In this document: piece after piece, positions 50,897 to 61,928 of the stretch
How the letters are laid out: every line of letters starts with the position of its first letter
Numbering within the stretch: the stretch's first letter is position 1
DNA from: Phlebiopsis flavidoalba
Taxonomy: Eukaryota; Basidiomycota; Agaricomycetes; Polyporales; Phanerochaetaceae
Assembly (NCBI GenBank): GCA_035772785.1
Contig: JAOCPU010000015.1
Location: 62,001-126,000, forward strand
Direction of reading: 5' to 3'
Length of the DNA: 64,000 nucleotides
Notes under the pieces: generated by a model
Database searches by the model: none
Seen by the model: only the letters and a program-made list of their open reading frames with translations
What the model was told of the DNA's origin: nothing
Translations under genes and position numbers: made by a program

Positions 50897-51549
50897 ATGT
50901 CGACCACGCCTGCACCATCCAAGCCGCTATCGACCTCGAGCGAGAACGTCGTTGCACGGCGTAAAGGTGCGTCGTTAGTTGAACGGTCATTTTCCATTTT
51001 ATTCGCTATAACAATCGTAGTATGACCGCTGCTGTACGCTACGGAGAGTGTCATTTGCCTCACGCGTTTCATGAGCTGAACTGACGGGACGGGTTCGCGT
51101 AAAATCCGGAATGCACTGGAACCTTTGTGTATGGGCTTAATGCAGTGGCGGATCTACTTGTGAAATCGTGAGTAATGCCGAAACCATACTCACGCGCTCC
51201 GTTACTGATATTTGTGGGGCTACAGGGGGATCGGCTTCAGCGTTGGTGTGGTTGCTTCAGTGATTCTCTTCAAGCGTGCGTAATCGCACTGAGCCATAGG
51301 GTTATCCTCTGAGGCGGATTTTATTGAAACAAATGCTTCAGGTCGTGCTTGGCCCTATTGCACTATCGACTGGCTTTCGGTGCTGGTGCCGCATACGCCG
51401 ATTGCGACAGGTCATTCAACCCAGCAAGGATACCTGGTGTCCGTATCATCCCCCGCCTCGGAGAGCAAATAATGGCGCGTCGCTGCAGCACGAGGGGAGG
51501 CATCTATATGGAGCACGGAGAGTTGCGGTGCCTTGGACTGCGTGGATAG
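50897..51549 (+). CDS. MIC10: MICOS complex subunit MIC10
   Basis: Small inner mitochondrial membrane protein whose two glycine-rich hairpin helices oligomerise and bend the membrane at crista junctions. Starts MSTTPAPSKPLSTSSENV at 50897. Exons are tiny: 50897 to about 50965, one reading YDRC near 51020, VADLLVKS near 51147, then GIGFSVGVVASVILFKR (first membrane helix, 51.23-51.28 kb) and, after another intron, RRAWP with GFGAGAAYADCDRSFNPAR (second helix, 51.37-51.43 kb). Both glycine motifs typical of the family are present. One frame break lies between RRAWP and the second helix. The open frame runs to 51549, but family proteins usually end soon after NPAR, so the true stop may be the TAA at 51470-51472 in another frame. 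Confidence 0.85.
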
Positions 51550-53659
51550 ACGAAGAGTACACAGGAACTCTTGGTATGTTTCTTTCGCTACTATTACATC
51601 TAAAACTACTCGCAAGACGTGATGAACTCAACACCAAAACATCTATCAAATACTTGCCCCCGAATACATTTGTCCCCGACCACTCTCGCGTCGAAGTGCT
51701 GAATCCCGGGTCATCACATTCCCACTCCCTCCTCACGCAGAATACAGCACTCAATACCGTGAATGTATGGACATTCGACCCCAGTCGGTTATTCGTAGAT
51801 GTTGGGCATCATATGAGTGCAGTTGTTGCGAACCGCGTATGTTGCGCTTGACAAGACGTTTGGCGCATCCAAAGTCGCCCGCTGAAGACGTCCATTCCCG
51901 ATTTGCAAGCTCAATTTGAACATGAAGTTATTCGTATTATGTATCATCTTCGCTGGTCCTCGTGAGTGTGTACCGCTTCTGTGTTTAATGGTTCCGGAAT
52001 GATACGGCCATGCGCGTTTTTGGATCATCGCGAGGAAGTGTACGGCGTGGTTCACCAAGAACCAGTCGCTTGTAGAGTACGTCTATGACAATAGGTCAAC
52101 GCGCGAATGGGTCCCAGCGTATGGGCAGTGTGAGAACATGCACGTGTCGTATAGCTTACATGAGACTGCTCCCATAATTGGAAATGTTATCATGATGGTT
52201 TGAAGTCTACGACCTTCCGGAGAGAGCTTGGGTCTCGCCAGAGGATTTTTGCTGCTGAGAGTTGGGTGTCCAGAAACAGGGCGCCCATGCGTCGAGTTTG
52301 GACGAAAGGCTTCGTGGCGTCTGATCCGACTGATCCGACGAAAACCCAGGGTTTGTCAATGAAATTCAGTGCGTTGGGGAGCAAAGTCGCTCATGTAGTT
52401 GGATGGCTAAACACACAAAACGATGAGGTATTGTTTCACGTCACATGGCAAATATTATTGCGTGAATTTATCTTTATTATGCCTAAGTTGACACGTTGTA
52501 AGCTTTTGCACAACTCGCCAGCGCTCCTTCGTAACATCCGCCACGGCAATACTGGTGTTCGCCCTGTGTGATGCCATTTTGTGAAAAGAGGTAACAGTTG
52601 GCGGTCATCTAAAACCGCCGTACTCTAAAAATTGGCGATCCGGTCCGATAAACTACGAATATAGAATTTGATGGCTACCCTTTCCAAGTTTTGATAATCA
52701 CCATTTCCAGCTTTTTTTCATGTCTCGCCGGCGCTGAAATGCATTTGCATTTGTGGATAAAGAAAAGAATTGTCAGGGTCGTTGCTCGACGCGCATATTC
52801 ATAGCGGGAAGTTACATGAAGCTGGTGCGTGTAGAGATGCTAAGAAGACGTCAGGAGTGCTGTGGGTGCAGAGGGTCAAACCGACGCGTGAAGAGGGGTG
52901 GCGGCGGGCGGTGATGTTGGAGCACAGTCATCAACGGTGAAGCGGGAACGACATTGAAACAATGCGGACGAGCCCTTGTCGTGTTTTTGCGCGCGCGTCG
53001 GCTGTCTGGAAATATACCGTGGAGACGAGTGCTGACAACCGCGTCTTCACCTTGAAGAAGATCGCATCGTGGTAAAGTTGTAAAATGTCCGGACGTGGCG
53101 CCGATTATCATCGCTCGGGCATGGATAGTGCTTTCTGCACTTGTCAAGGCACCCGAGTGACGCTAAGGAACGTCGACACAATCAGTGACAGGCCTCAAAC
53201 CACAACATGCGACATACTGGTGCCTTCTCGGAGAGGCCCTTCGTTATCCGATCAGCCCGTTGAATAAGCAGAGGGATTTGAGAGGGACACAAACAATGAT
53301 GCTGCTGTCAAAGATTATGAAAACCGTGATCGTTTGTGTCAAGAACAAAAAAGGTAAGTTTTCGTTGACATGCGAGGTTTTCGGCTTGAGGCTGAACATG
53401 CTGATATGGAAGGAAAATGACGTTGATAGTGCATTGATTTGACGAAACATGGGTATTGAACATGTACACGTGAGTATATAGAGCCAGCTGAAAGATACAG
53501 GTGTTGCAAGAGACGATGAAGAAAATAAAAGAAAAACGAATGGGGACATTGTAAACACGTCCTTACGATAGAGAAATAATCAGAATAAATAGAATCAAGC
53601 AGACGCCATTCCAATGCTAGCAAGCACTGCGGTACGCTATGAGGAGAGGGGTCGGGCTG
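51550..53659. other. 2.1 kb without a recognisable gene
   Basis: Open frames of about 120-175 codons cross 51.3-52.6 kb, for example one with GSRQRIFAAESWVSRNRAP near 52.22 kb, but none shows similarity I can name. The stretch 53.24-53.56 kb is AT-rich and low complexity. It may include a small unrecognised gene. Confidence 0.35.
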
Positions 53660-56600
53660 TCAGAGCAAGATTTCATCGAGGCGCCACGAAACCAGACTCA
53701 CGTCGTCGATGCTCCGACTCCGGTGGTGGGTCCGCCAGGGGTCTTTGGGAGAGTACAGTACAGAGTTGCTGCGCGTCGCAAAGGAGCGCGCGCTGGCGGG
53801 GCTCGTCGCGGCGGTGAGAGACATGGACCGCTTCGGGCGCGTCTCAGCGGGCGGTGCGCGGAGGTCTTCGGGGCTGATGCCCAGCATCTCGCAGATTTCC
53901 TCCTGTGCTTGCTGCATCGCGCGGTTTTCGGATGTTGGGCTGGCTTCGGACGTGAGAGCTGCATGAAGTTCAGTAACGAGGCTAACATGTCAGAAATAGG
54001 AGTGCACTCACCAGAACCGCGGCCGGGTAGATCGTGAGTCGATATACCCAGTGGCATCCGCAGGGGAATCGGAGGCACAGGCGGCACGCCTTCGCCGTTC
54101 GGAGCGGACCTCAGCGCAGGAGACATGTTCATACTGTTCCTGCCACTCGCCATCGACGAGCGCTGGCTCCGCAGACGACTAGGCGAGCGCAGCCCTGCCC
54201 TGCGGACGCTCGCCTTGCGGGCAATGATGATCTTGCTCGACCTGCGGCTGCCGTTGGGCGAGACGATGCCCTCCGCGATCGCAATCTTGTGCGTGAGGTC
54301 GTCAGCCTCCTCGGCGGCCTGCTGCGCGTGGCGCCACGCCTCGTCGCGCTCGAGCTCGAGTGCAAACAGCTGCTGGCGGAGCGTCTCCTTCTCCTTCGAG
54401 TATTTGGCCACCGCCGCGTTGAGCTTGTGCAGCGCGACCGCGAGCGCACTCCCAAAGTGCACGTCCTGCAGGTGCCGCAGCTGCGCGCGATCTGGTCTGT
54501 GACGCCCGTAGAGCTCGGCGGAGATCTGGTCGAGGTGCTCCGAGAGCTCCGCGACGTCCTCGAGGAGGCGCGCCGACGCCGCCTGGTCCGCGAGCTCGCC
54601 GCCGTCCGCAATAGAACGCAGGCTGCCAAGCAGCATCTTGCGCTTGCGCACGCCGAGCTTGTAGTTCGTGCGCAGCTCCGCGCTGTGTGCCTCGAGCCGC
54701 GCGAGCTCGCCCGGCAGCGCCTCGTTCAGCACGTCCGTCGGAAGCAGCCGAATCGTCGACGGGTGCGACGACTTTTTGATCGCCGTCGACACCGTCTCCT
54801 GCAGCTGCTGCGACGTGAACGTCCAGTGCGCCGCCTCCATCGTCAGGCCCCGGAACTTGACTGGCGTCGTCTGGAACCGCAAGCTCGACGCCGGCGGTGT
54901 CGACATTGTGCTGGCCGCGGTTGTGCCGTAGCTATTTGAACTCGAGAGACCCATCGGCGGGCTCCCAACCGACGAAGAGACCGACGCCCCGCGGCTACGG
55001 CTAAACGACTGCGGGCCACTAGGCCTACGCGGACCCGAAGGCGGCGGCGGACGCATGAGCACCCTCCTCCCAGGCGTCGACCTCTGCACCCGGCAGCGGC
55101 TTAGAGAACTTGGACGACGGCGGCGTCGCGAACGCGCCCATTGACTTGACGGAGCGCAACGACGGGGATGGCGACGGTGGCGGGCTCCGCGCCTCATGCT
55201 GCACCGCATCCGACGGCACAGGCGACGGCGACGGCGGTGCCACGCTCGGCGAGGGCACCGCAGGCGAGGGCAGCGGTGATGGCGGGAGCGGGACTGCAGA
55301 CGCAGGCGGCGAGGGCAGCGGCGTGAGCGCCCGTTTTCGCGGGGGACACGAGGCTCGCGGGGCGGTGGTCTTCCGGCGCGCGGGGCGACGCCTGCTCAAC
55401 GGAAACGAAACCGGGCGAGTACTCGGGCGTGTTCGAGTACTCGGACGGCGCGCTCATGGGTGAGCCGGGCGTGCTGGCTTCCTCGATCGCGGAGAGCACG
55501 CCGGCGGTGTGCGGGACGGCAGAGACGACGTCGAGCCCAAGGTCCGCGCGGAAGTCGGACGCGCTCGCGGGGGGGCGTCATGGGCAACGCGCCGTCGGGC
55601 GCGCCGTGCGCGCCGAGTAGCGGGCTCTTGGTCGTGTGGTACCTGCGGAGCGCGCGATCTTGTTCATGTCATGCTTTTTTTTTTTTTTTTTTCCTGCTTG
55701 GGCTGGCGGCCCGCGACGGACGTCGTGCGTGGGAGGGCCGGGGAGCCGGGGGGCAGCACAGGCGCGTTGAAGCCGGCGGTGGCCGGGGTAAACGCGTACG
55801 GGGTCTCTGGGAAGGTCTGTTTCACGGCCGAGGCCGTCGATGGTGAGTTGGGGGTCGTACTGGAGGAAGCCGTAGTCCGTCGGCGGTGTCAGGTCGCGCG
55901 GGGGTACAGAGATGGGCGCGGGCGGGCTGATCACGCGGAGGCCGCTCGCTGCGTTGCGCGCTGGACCACCCGCGAGCCGGCGAGCATGATATCCAGGATG
56001 TCAGGCGACTCGGGGAGAGGGGTTGGAGGCGGCGGGCATGATGGGCGGTTGGAGTGGTGACATGAACGAGCGTCGAGACAGCCCCGACGGGGAACGAGGC
56101 CCTTGCGTTTGGGGTTGCCCTGGAGAGGACTGAAGGGTGGACGAGCGGGGTCTCTCATTGAGAGGCAAAAGGGGGGCAGGGCGGGGACCCATGGACTTCC
56201 TAGACGATCCATCCGAGTACGAGCGTGCTATTGTGTGGGGTACATCGTGGATACCTGTAGCTGATGAGGGTGTGTGAACAGCTGTGCCTAGAATCCCGGA
56301 TTGTGAGCGTAGTGAAGTGGTATAGATAATGGGATACCTACTGTTGGCAGATGCAGTACTGCCTGAATGTGACAAAGGTGGGGTTTCGTAATCATGAATA
56401 TCGTGCGGCGGCGATGAAATTGCGGCCGACTCTTCGTGTTGTAGCTGAGTTTCGTGTTCAATATCTCGAGGCCGATCTGTGCCATCGTTGGACGCAGACG
56501 CCAGCGGCACACCCGCCTCCTCAATCTTCGAGATCCTCCGTCGTTTCCGCTCCGGCGCAACGGGGGTCGAGCACGGGCTCACAAACCGTCTCCCCGCCAT

Positions 56601-58149
56601 TACTATGCCTCCACTCGGCGGTGAGACCCGCAGAGCTGCCGCGTCTGCTCTCGACGTTCGGCGACGTCTTGCGGCGCCAAACCTGCGCGACGAGAACGGC
56701 GAGGGCTCGGGGCTGAGGCCCTCGGGGAGCGCAGGCACGGGCGGGACGTCGTCCTCCGCGGCGCGCAGCTTGTCCTCGGGGCTGACGAGCACGATCTGGT
56801 CGCCGCTGATGCGGCGGTCGCGCCAGTAGGTGCTGTTGCCGCGCGAGCCGGGCGTGCTGCTGCTCTTGCTCGAGCGCACGCTCGCGCGGATGCTCTTCCG
56901 GTTGAAGAACGACGGGAGCTCGCCCCGCGGGAGCGTCGCCGAGTCCTGTCGCGCGAGGTGGCCCCGTGTGCGCGCGGCGAACTGCCCCGGGCCCGAGACG
57001 GACGACGCAGGCGAGAGGATGTACGACTGCACGAGCTCCCGCGCGAGCGTTGTGCCCGAGATCGCGGAGCTCACGTCGTCGTAGTCGAATTCCGTGTCCG
57101 AGTAGCGCGAGTAGGTCGATGCAGGCCGTGAGCGCGAGTACAGGCGTGAGCGGGGAGCGCGAGACCGAGGGGCGCCGGGAGCGGGAAATGGACTGATTTC
57201 GCGCCAAGGGCGAGGATCCGCCACCGAATAGTTCGTCCTCTTCCGCTAGCGTTGTGGCGCCCCGGTAGTGATACGACGGATGCTGTCCGCTGTCTGCGTA
57301 TGATAATTCCGCCCGGTTCAGGTATTCTCAGTGGGTCGGGTATCCGTAGCGGTTCTGGTAGTGGACGTTTCGGACCGGACATGACCTGTGAAAAGTGCAA
57401 TCAGCATGTATGCGTAACATGTACATTGATATGCTTACGGATTCTGGAGCTGGGCTTCGTGGTGGTTAAAGGATGCACGCAGGGGCGACAATGTGGGCTA
57501 CGAGACCTAATCAGCACACATGCGACAGATAACCTCGGTGGGCACTCACATCGCGTCCCCTTGGTGCCTCGATGACAATCACCTCATCCTCTGCAAAGCT
57601 CGCCTGACGAGCTCGACTGCTCCCAGTCATACTTGCGTCTGATCGTAGCCCAGATATGCTTCCCGTTCCCGCATGCGAGGCGGTGTCCGCATGCGAGTGC
57701 CCGCTGGAGCTCGCTGCGCGGCTGTGGCCGCCGTCGACGCCCAGCGCAGAGCCTCCCGAGCCCCCCGAGCCCGCCATGATGCCTAGTGAGACATTGCGCT
57801 CCGGCGGCCGCGCGGGGGAATCGCTCCTGCCCTGCAGCAGGTCCGCCGGGAACCAGTCCGACAGAGAGTGCCCGTCCGTGGAAAAGGGCACGTCAATGTG
57901 GACCTTGGGAGAGCTCGTCCGCTTGCTCGACTCTGCCTGTCCACTGGGGTTGCGCTGTAGCAGCTGGCTCGCAGAGGACTGTGTGGCCTCATAGAGCGAG
58001 TACGGGTTAAAGGGTGCCTTCTCGTTGATGTCTGGGGAAACGAAGGACGCAGGCGAAGGCGGCGACTGGGCCCGGCCTGGATTGGTAAGGTTGTTGAGGC
58101 GTTTCTGGATCCCCTTGCGGCGGCCGAATACATTGGTGAACACGGACAT
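53660..58149 (-). CDS. Large hypothetical protein with disordered regions and a coiled coil
   Basis: Not recognised; no enzymatic motif seen. Starts MSVFTNVFGRRKGIQKRL at a clean ATG (58147-58149). It continues with VHIDVPFSTDGHSLSDWFP, Ser/Gly-rich sequence, and an intron to about 57383. Then MSGPKRPLPEPLRIPDPLRI and a long Ser/Arg/Pro-rich part (57.2-56.0 kb) with SDTEFDYDDVSSAISGTTLA. Next are PESPDILDIMLAGSRVV, YGFLQYDPQLTIDGLG and, after a poly-A intron, Pro/Ser-rich sequence. The only ordered section is at 54.85-54.28 kb: MEAAHWTFTSQQLQETVSTA, GELARLEAHSAELRTNYKLG, DVAELSEHLDQISAELYGRH and KYSKEKETLRQQLFALELER, a strong coiled coil. A last intron lies near 53960-54013, then EEICEMLGISPEDLRAP and WRLDEILL with stop at 53660. 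About 1,400 residues. Composition and coiled coil suggest a scaffold. This gene shows longer unbroken frames than its neighbours. Confidence 0.75.
55675..55692. repeat. 18-base T homopolymer
   Basis: An uninterrupted run of T on the plus strand (A on the coding strand) inside the large minus-strand gene. It probably lies in a short intron that follows the segment RTTSVAGRQPK. Confidence 0.9.
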
Positions 58150-58529
58150 GGACAGATGTGTCGAGAATTAGCTGCAAAGGCGTAGGATACAGGCTGGGCT
58201 GCCGCGGGTACCGCGCGCTATGCGGGAGACTAGGAATATGAGGAAGTAGAGTATGGCGGACGACGGCAGGGATGGCGAGAGAAGAAAAGAAAGCAGCACT
58301 GGACTGTCCGAGGTGCGAATAGTTTCGTGTTTCGGAGAGAGCAGTCGTCCATCATTTTGCATCTCTGACGCAGACCGAACGCGCCTACCAACCATCACAA
58401 TATCAGAACACAATCCACGGGTGCACTGCCTACGGCTAGCGGGGCCATGGCGCGTGGGGGAAAGTCGTTGAGCCGGTCTAGCGCGAACGTCGTTGAAGAC
58501 AAAGGGAGAGAAATGTCTGAGAAAATGCG

Positions 58530-58566
58530 CGTAAATGCTGCTATTAAATCCACGTGGCCGTCTGAT
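58530..58566. promoter_or_regulatory. CACGTG-containing repeat, copy 1
   Basis: Element with GTAAATGCTGCTATT followed by TCCACGTGGC. The palindromic CCACGTGG core is the kind of site bound by bHLH or bZIP regulators. It lies about 400 bases upstream of the start at 58149. Confidence 0.55.
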
Positions 58567-58700
58567 GGAGAAAATACTTAAAATGGGGGCTCCGCGCCTC
58601 CGTTCACCTCCGCTCAGACTCCGCTTTTCCGCTGCACCGTCGGTCCTGGCGTTGTCCGAATTAATTGCAGCTCCGATAAAGAAGGGCCGGTCACGAGACC

Positions 58701-58738
58701 GGTAAATGCTGCTATTGACTCCACGTGGCGGAGTGATG
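58701..58738. promoter_or_regulatory. CACGTG-containing repeat, copy 2
   Basis: Second copy, 171 bases further on and in the same orientation, differing from the first at only a few positions over about 30 bases. GTGATGA/CTGATGG follows the core in both. Confidence 0.55.
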
Positions 58739-59379
58739 ACCCAATCCGGTAAGCGTCGGTCAACGCCCCTGCCGCTCTCGTCGACGTCGCTGTCTTTGCC
58801 GCTGCCGACCGCGCGCACAACGCAGAGGTGGGTGCTCCAAACGAAATGATATCGGCTGAGACAAGTGCGAACTGGTGCTCCTCGGGCGCCGGTGATCATC
58901 ACAGCCCGCCCACGCGCGACACGGGCTTCATTTCCTCGCCGTGCCCTCGGTTTCAGTCGGTTTCACATTCTCCTTTTCATGCCTCTTCTTGCAGATCCTT
59001 GCATGAGTCTGTAGTTCGAGAAGGCCGGGCGGCCTATTTTTCCAGGTACGCGCTCCGCCGGGCCCGCACAGATCGCCCTCCCGCGGATGCGCGCGCACTG
59101 CCCGACACCCGCCCGCCGTGGGCCCCGACGCCATGCATACAGCGGCCAAGCGCGGCGGCCGTGCAGCGTGGGCAGGTACACAGCCTCTCGCCTCAGTCGA
59201 GCCCTCACAGCCCCCATATGGCGCGCGGCCTCGAGCCAGTTCGTCCAAGCAAGCCTAAATGATCCCACCCTCGACCGCCACCGCACCACGCACATCAGCG
59301 TACACGAGGGGATTGTCGTACTACTTATATTATTATCTAGAAAGAAGTGGCTCGCGCTGCAGGGTTGTCTAGGAGATCC

Positions 59380-59822
59380 TGCGACATTCCGTCATCGTTG
59401 CCTCTTCCGACCCAGACATTCGCCAACTCGCCCAGGGCGATCATCCCGCCATCAATACGGTGGCACTCCCCCCGGACGTTGCTGTCCCGTACCAACATCT
59501 CGACGCTCATTAAACACTGGATTCAAAAGCTAGCGATGCCTTCTTGTAGATATGCGAGCTTATTCGCGACGCCACCGTAGCCGACTTCCTACGGACTACA
59601 AACGGCATTCGCGTCGCGTCGCGCACTCGGGCAAGCGTATGAGCACATCGCCACACCTTTCGATGTGATAGAGACAGAAGGTGAGTCATCTGCGTTCGCT
59701 AGTCTCTTCGTCATTCATTCAAGCTTACACGCCTCGGCGGACCGGGCGTCCGCTATCTAGGCTCGCAGGGCTTGCACAATGCCGAGCTGTATGGTGTCTT
59801 ACTCCGAGGGTATCGTGACTGA
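59380..59822 (+). CDS. Unrecognised short coding-like segment
   Basis: Frames read VIVASSDPDIRQLAQGDHPA, then INTVALPPDVAVPYQHLDAH, DATVADFLRTTNGIRVASRT and, after a break, YEHIATPFDVIETEG. A GTGAGT donor at about 59691 may lead to GGPGVRYLGSQGLHNAELYG with a stop at 59822. The regular alternation and codon use look coding, but I recognise no family and see no clear start. It could be a small gene or the remnant of a larger one. Confidence 0.3.
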
Positions 59823-59988
59823 CCACTACTCTTCGTATCGAGCTGCTCGAGGCACACCAGCTCTCATGCTACGACTTGTACCATAGCACCCTCCAATGGT
59901 GTGCTATGGCTTCCTTCGACTGCGGTTAACGTCTTTATAAGACAAGAACACACTTTTGCACGACTGTGTTATTCGCACAGCCCCAGCC

Positions 59989-61465
59989 ATGGCTCCTTCT
60001 CTCACCGAAAACCGTTACAGAAACCGTCAACAATGTCACCAGCACATTCGGCACAGTCAGCTTGACCGGAAACCCGAGACGGCGACGTATGTCTCCAACG
60101 CCTCACCTTCCATCCAACAATTAACCAAAAAGGAACCACAGAAAGGCCCCTCCTACCCTAGATACCTTCCCCACTTTGACGCATCTGAAAAAGTTCCCCC
60201 CCACGCCAATCCGAGGTACGCACCCCTCACACACACATAAACCCTACCCACTCACTCCTCTCAGACTTCTCCGACCCAGGCCTGCGCGCCGACCCCGCAA
60301 AACCACACCTGCTCGGCGCAGGGACAAAGCTCCGCCAGCTGAGCCCATACATCGGCGCGGTCGTCGAGGGCGTGCAGGTCTCGCAGCTGGACAGTGCGGG
60401 TCTCGACGAGCTCGCGCTGCTTGCCGCTGAGCGCAAGGTGGTTGTGTTTCGGGACCAGGATTTCAAGGACCTGCCGCCGGAGCGGCAGATTGAGATAGCT
60501 AGGTACGTTTGTTCAAAGATGAGCGGGTGCGTGGGTGTGTGAGGGGTGTTGATTGTGTGTAGGCATTTTGGGCCGATTCAGGTGCATCCGACGTCGGGGA
60601 ATGCAAAGGGGTTCCCGGAGTTCCACGTCGGTAGGTGTGGAACTGCTCGTCGGGGAGAAGCTGCTGAGATTGAGTCAAGTGTATCGCGACGCAAACCACA
60701 ACCGCTTCAGAGAATACCGCGGCGGAAACCGCATAAGCAACACAAGCTGGCACTCCGACGTCGTACGTCCCCCTCCCCTCCTTTCCCCTCCCTCCTTACA
60801 CCCCCCACTAGTCCTACGAACTCCAGCCGCCCGGCACGACATTCTTCTGGATCCTCGACCAGCCGGACAACGGCGGCGGAGACACGCTCTTCCTCTCACA
60901 AGTCGAGGCCTACAAACGCCTCTCACCTGAATTCCAGAAAACGCCTCGAGGGCCTGCGCGCGGTGCACTCCGCCGTCGAGCAGGCCGAGTACTCGCGCCG
61001 GCGCGGCGGACCTGTAAGGCGCGAGCCCGTTGAGTCCGAGGTGCGCCTTCCCCCTCTCTCCTCCGCGTCCTGTTCGAATACTGACGAAGATGGGTCGTAG
61101 CATCCCGTGGTCCGCCAGCACCCCGTAACAGGCGAAAAGGCGCTGTACGTGAACCCGGGCTTCACGCGGCGCATTGTCGGGTTTAAGGACGAGGAGTCCG
61201 AGTACCTGCTCAAGATTTTTTCTGTTCGACCACATCGCCAAAGGTGCGGACTTCCACGTCCGCGCGCCGTACGAGCCCGGCACTCTCGTCGTCTGGGTAA
61301 GTCTTGGTTCATCCCTTCCTCATTTTAATGGATAGAGAAAGGGCTGATTTGTGTGTAGGATAATCGTGTAACTGTGCATTCTGCGACGGGGCGACTTTCC
61401 GGACGGCGAACGCCGCCATGCGGTGAGGCTTAGCGCCGCAGGCGGAGGTACCAATTCCTGCTTGA
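59989..61465 (+). CDS. TauD/TfdA-type Fe(II)/2-oxoglutarate dioxygenase
   Basis: Family members hydroxylate sulfonates such as taurine to release sulfite, or related acids, using 2-oxoglutarate and O2. Starts MAPSLTEN at 59989. I see [74 protein letters not shown], the iron-binding WHSD (60748-60759), [51 protein letters not shown], and near the end [13 protein letters not shown] with the second iron-binding His and RRHAVRL with the 2-oxoglutarate Arg. Six introns were placed: 60216-60264, 60503-60562, 60631-60679, 60763-60811, 61041-61100 and 61295-61358. Exon joins are precise, with few breaks; one lies in the N-terminal 60 residues and one after VHSAT, so the stop (about 61465) is approximate. 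This build resembles yeast Jlp1, but the substrate is inferred only from the family. Confidence 0.9.
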
Positions 61466-61928
61466 GATCTTGTGCGAATTTCACATCTCGTGTGGCGGGG
61501 TTGTGGAAAACATTTAGGGCAACAGAGTTGCTTCAAATATGGATTGTTGTATTTCTATTGGAGCTGTCAAGATTGGGTTTTGCAGTGCAGCGTTGCCATG
61601 ATTTGGGACAGGCCTGGATATTTGGACGTTGGACGAGGTTCGACGTGGCGTGCGACTTACACGCCATACTCTGCGATGGTCACGGACCTCAAGAGCAGAT
61701 TAGTGAGATCTTGAGCTATACAGCCTAGCTCTTCAGTGAAGCTGAACAGCTGAACCTGGTCGTGGATCGAGCGAGAGCAGGCAGGCGAGAGCAATCGACG
61801 ACCATGCACATCACGGGCGCCTAGATCAAGAATGCCATCAAGCGTGAAAGCAGTCAGATTAGATCAATTAATTCTAGCGAGGTCTCCGCAAAGAGCAGCC
61901 GCTGTCCACTGTGACTCACTCTCAAACC
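61466..61928. other. Intergenic region between the dioxygenase and THR4
   Basis: About 460 bases with no supported gene; presumed dioxygenase 3' end and THR4 promoter. Confidence 0.4.

Larger units (their letters stand above)
58150..59379. other. Upstream region of the large minus-strand gene
   Basis: Holds the two CACGTG repeats listed separately. A 240-codon open frame on the minus strand (58168-58899) spans both repeats, and its matching peptides (PRGVNSSIY and PRGFNSSIY) come from the repeats, so I regard it as a chance frame. Confidence 0.4.

Noticed and set aside
54034..54939. A 301-codon plus-strand open frame rich in Arg and Leu
   Set aside because: It is the antisense shadow of the GC-rich coiled-coil part of the minus-strand gene, whose frame has far better protein character.
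58168..58899. A 240-codon minus-strand open frame with an internal peptide repeat
   Set aside because: The repeated peptide comes from the two CACGTG DNA repeats, and the rest has no coding character. It lies upstream of a well-supported gene start.
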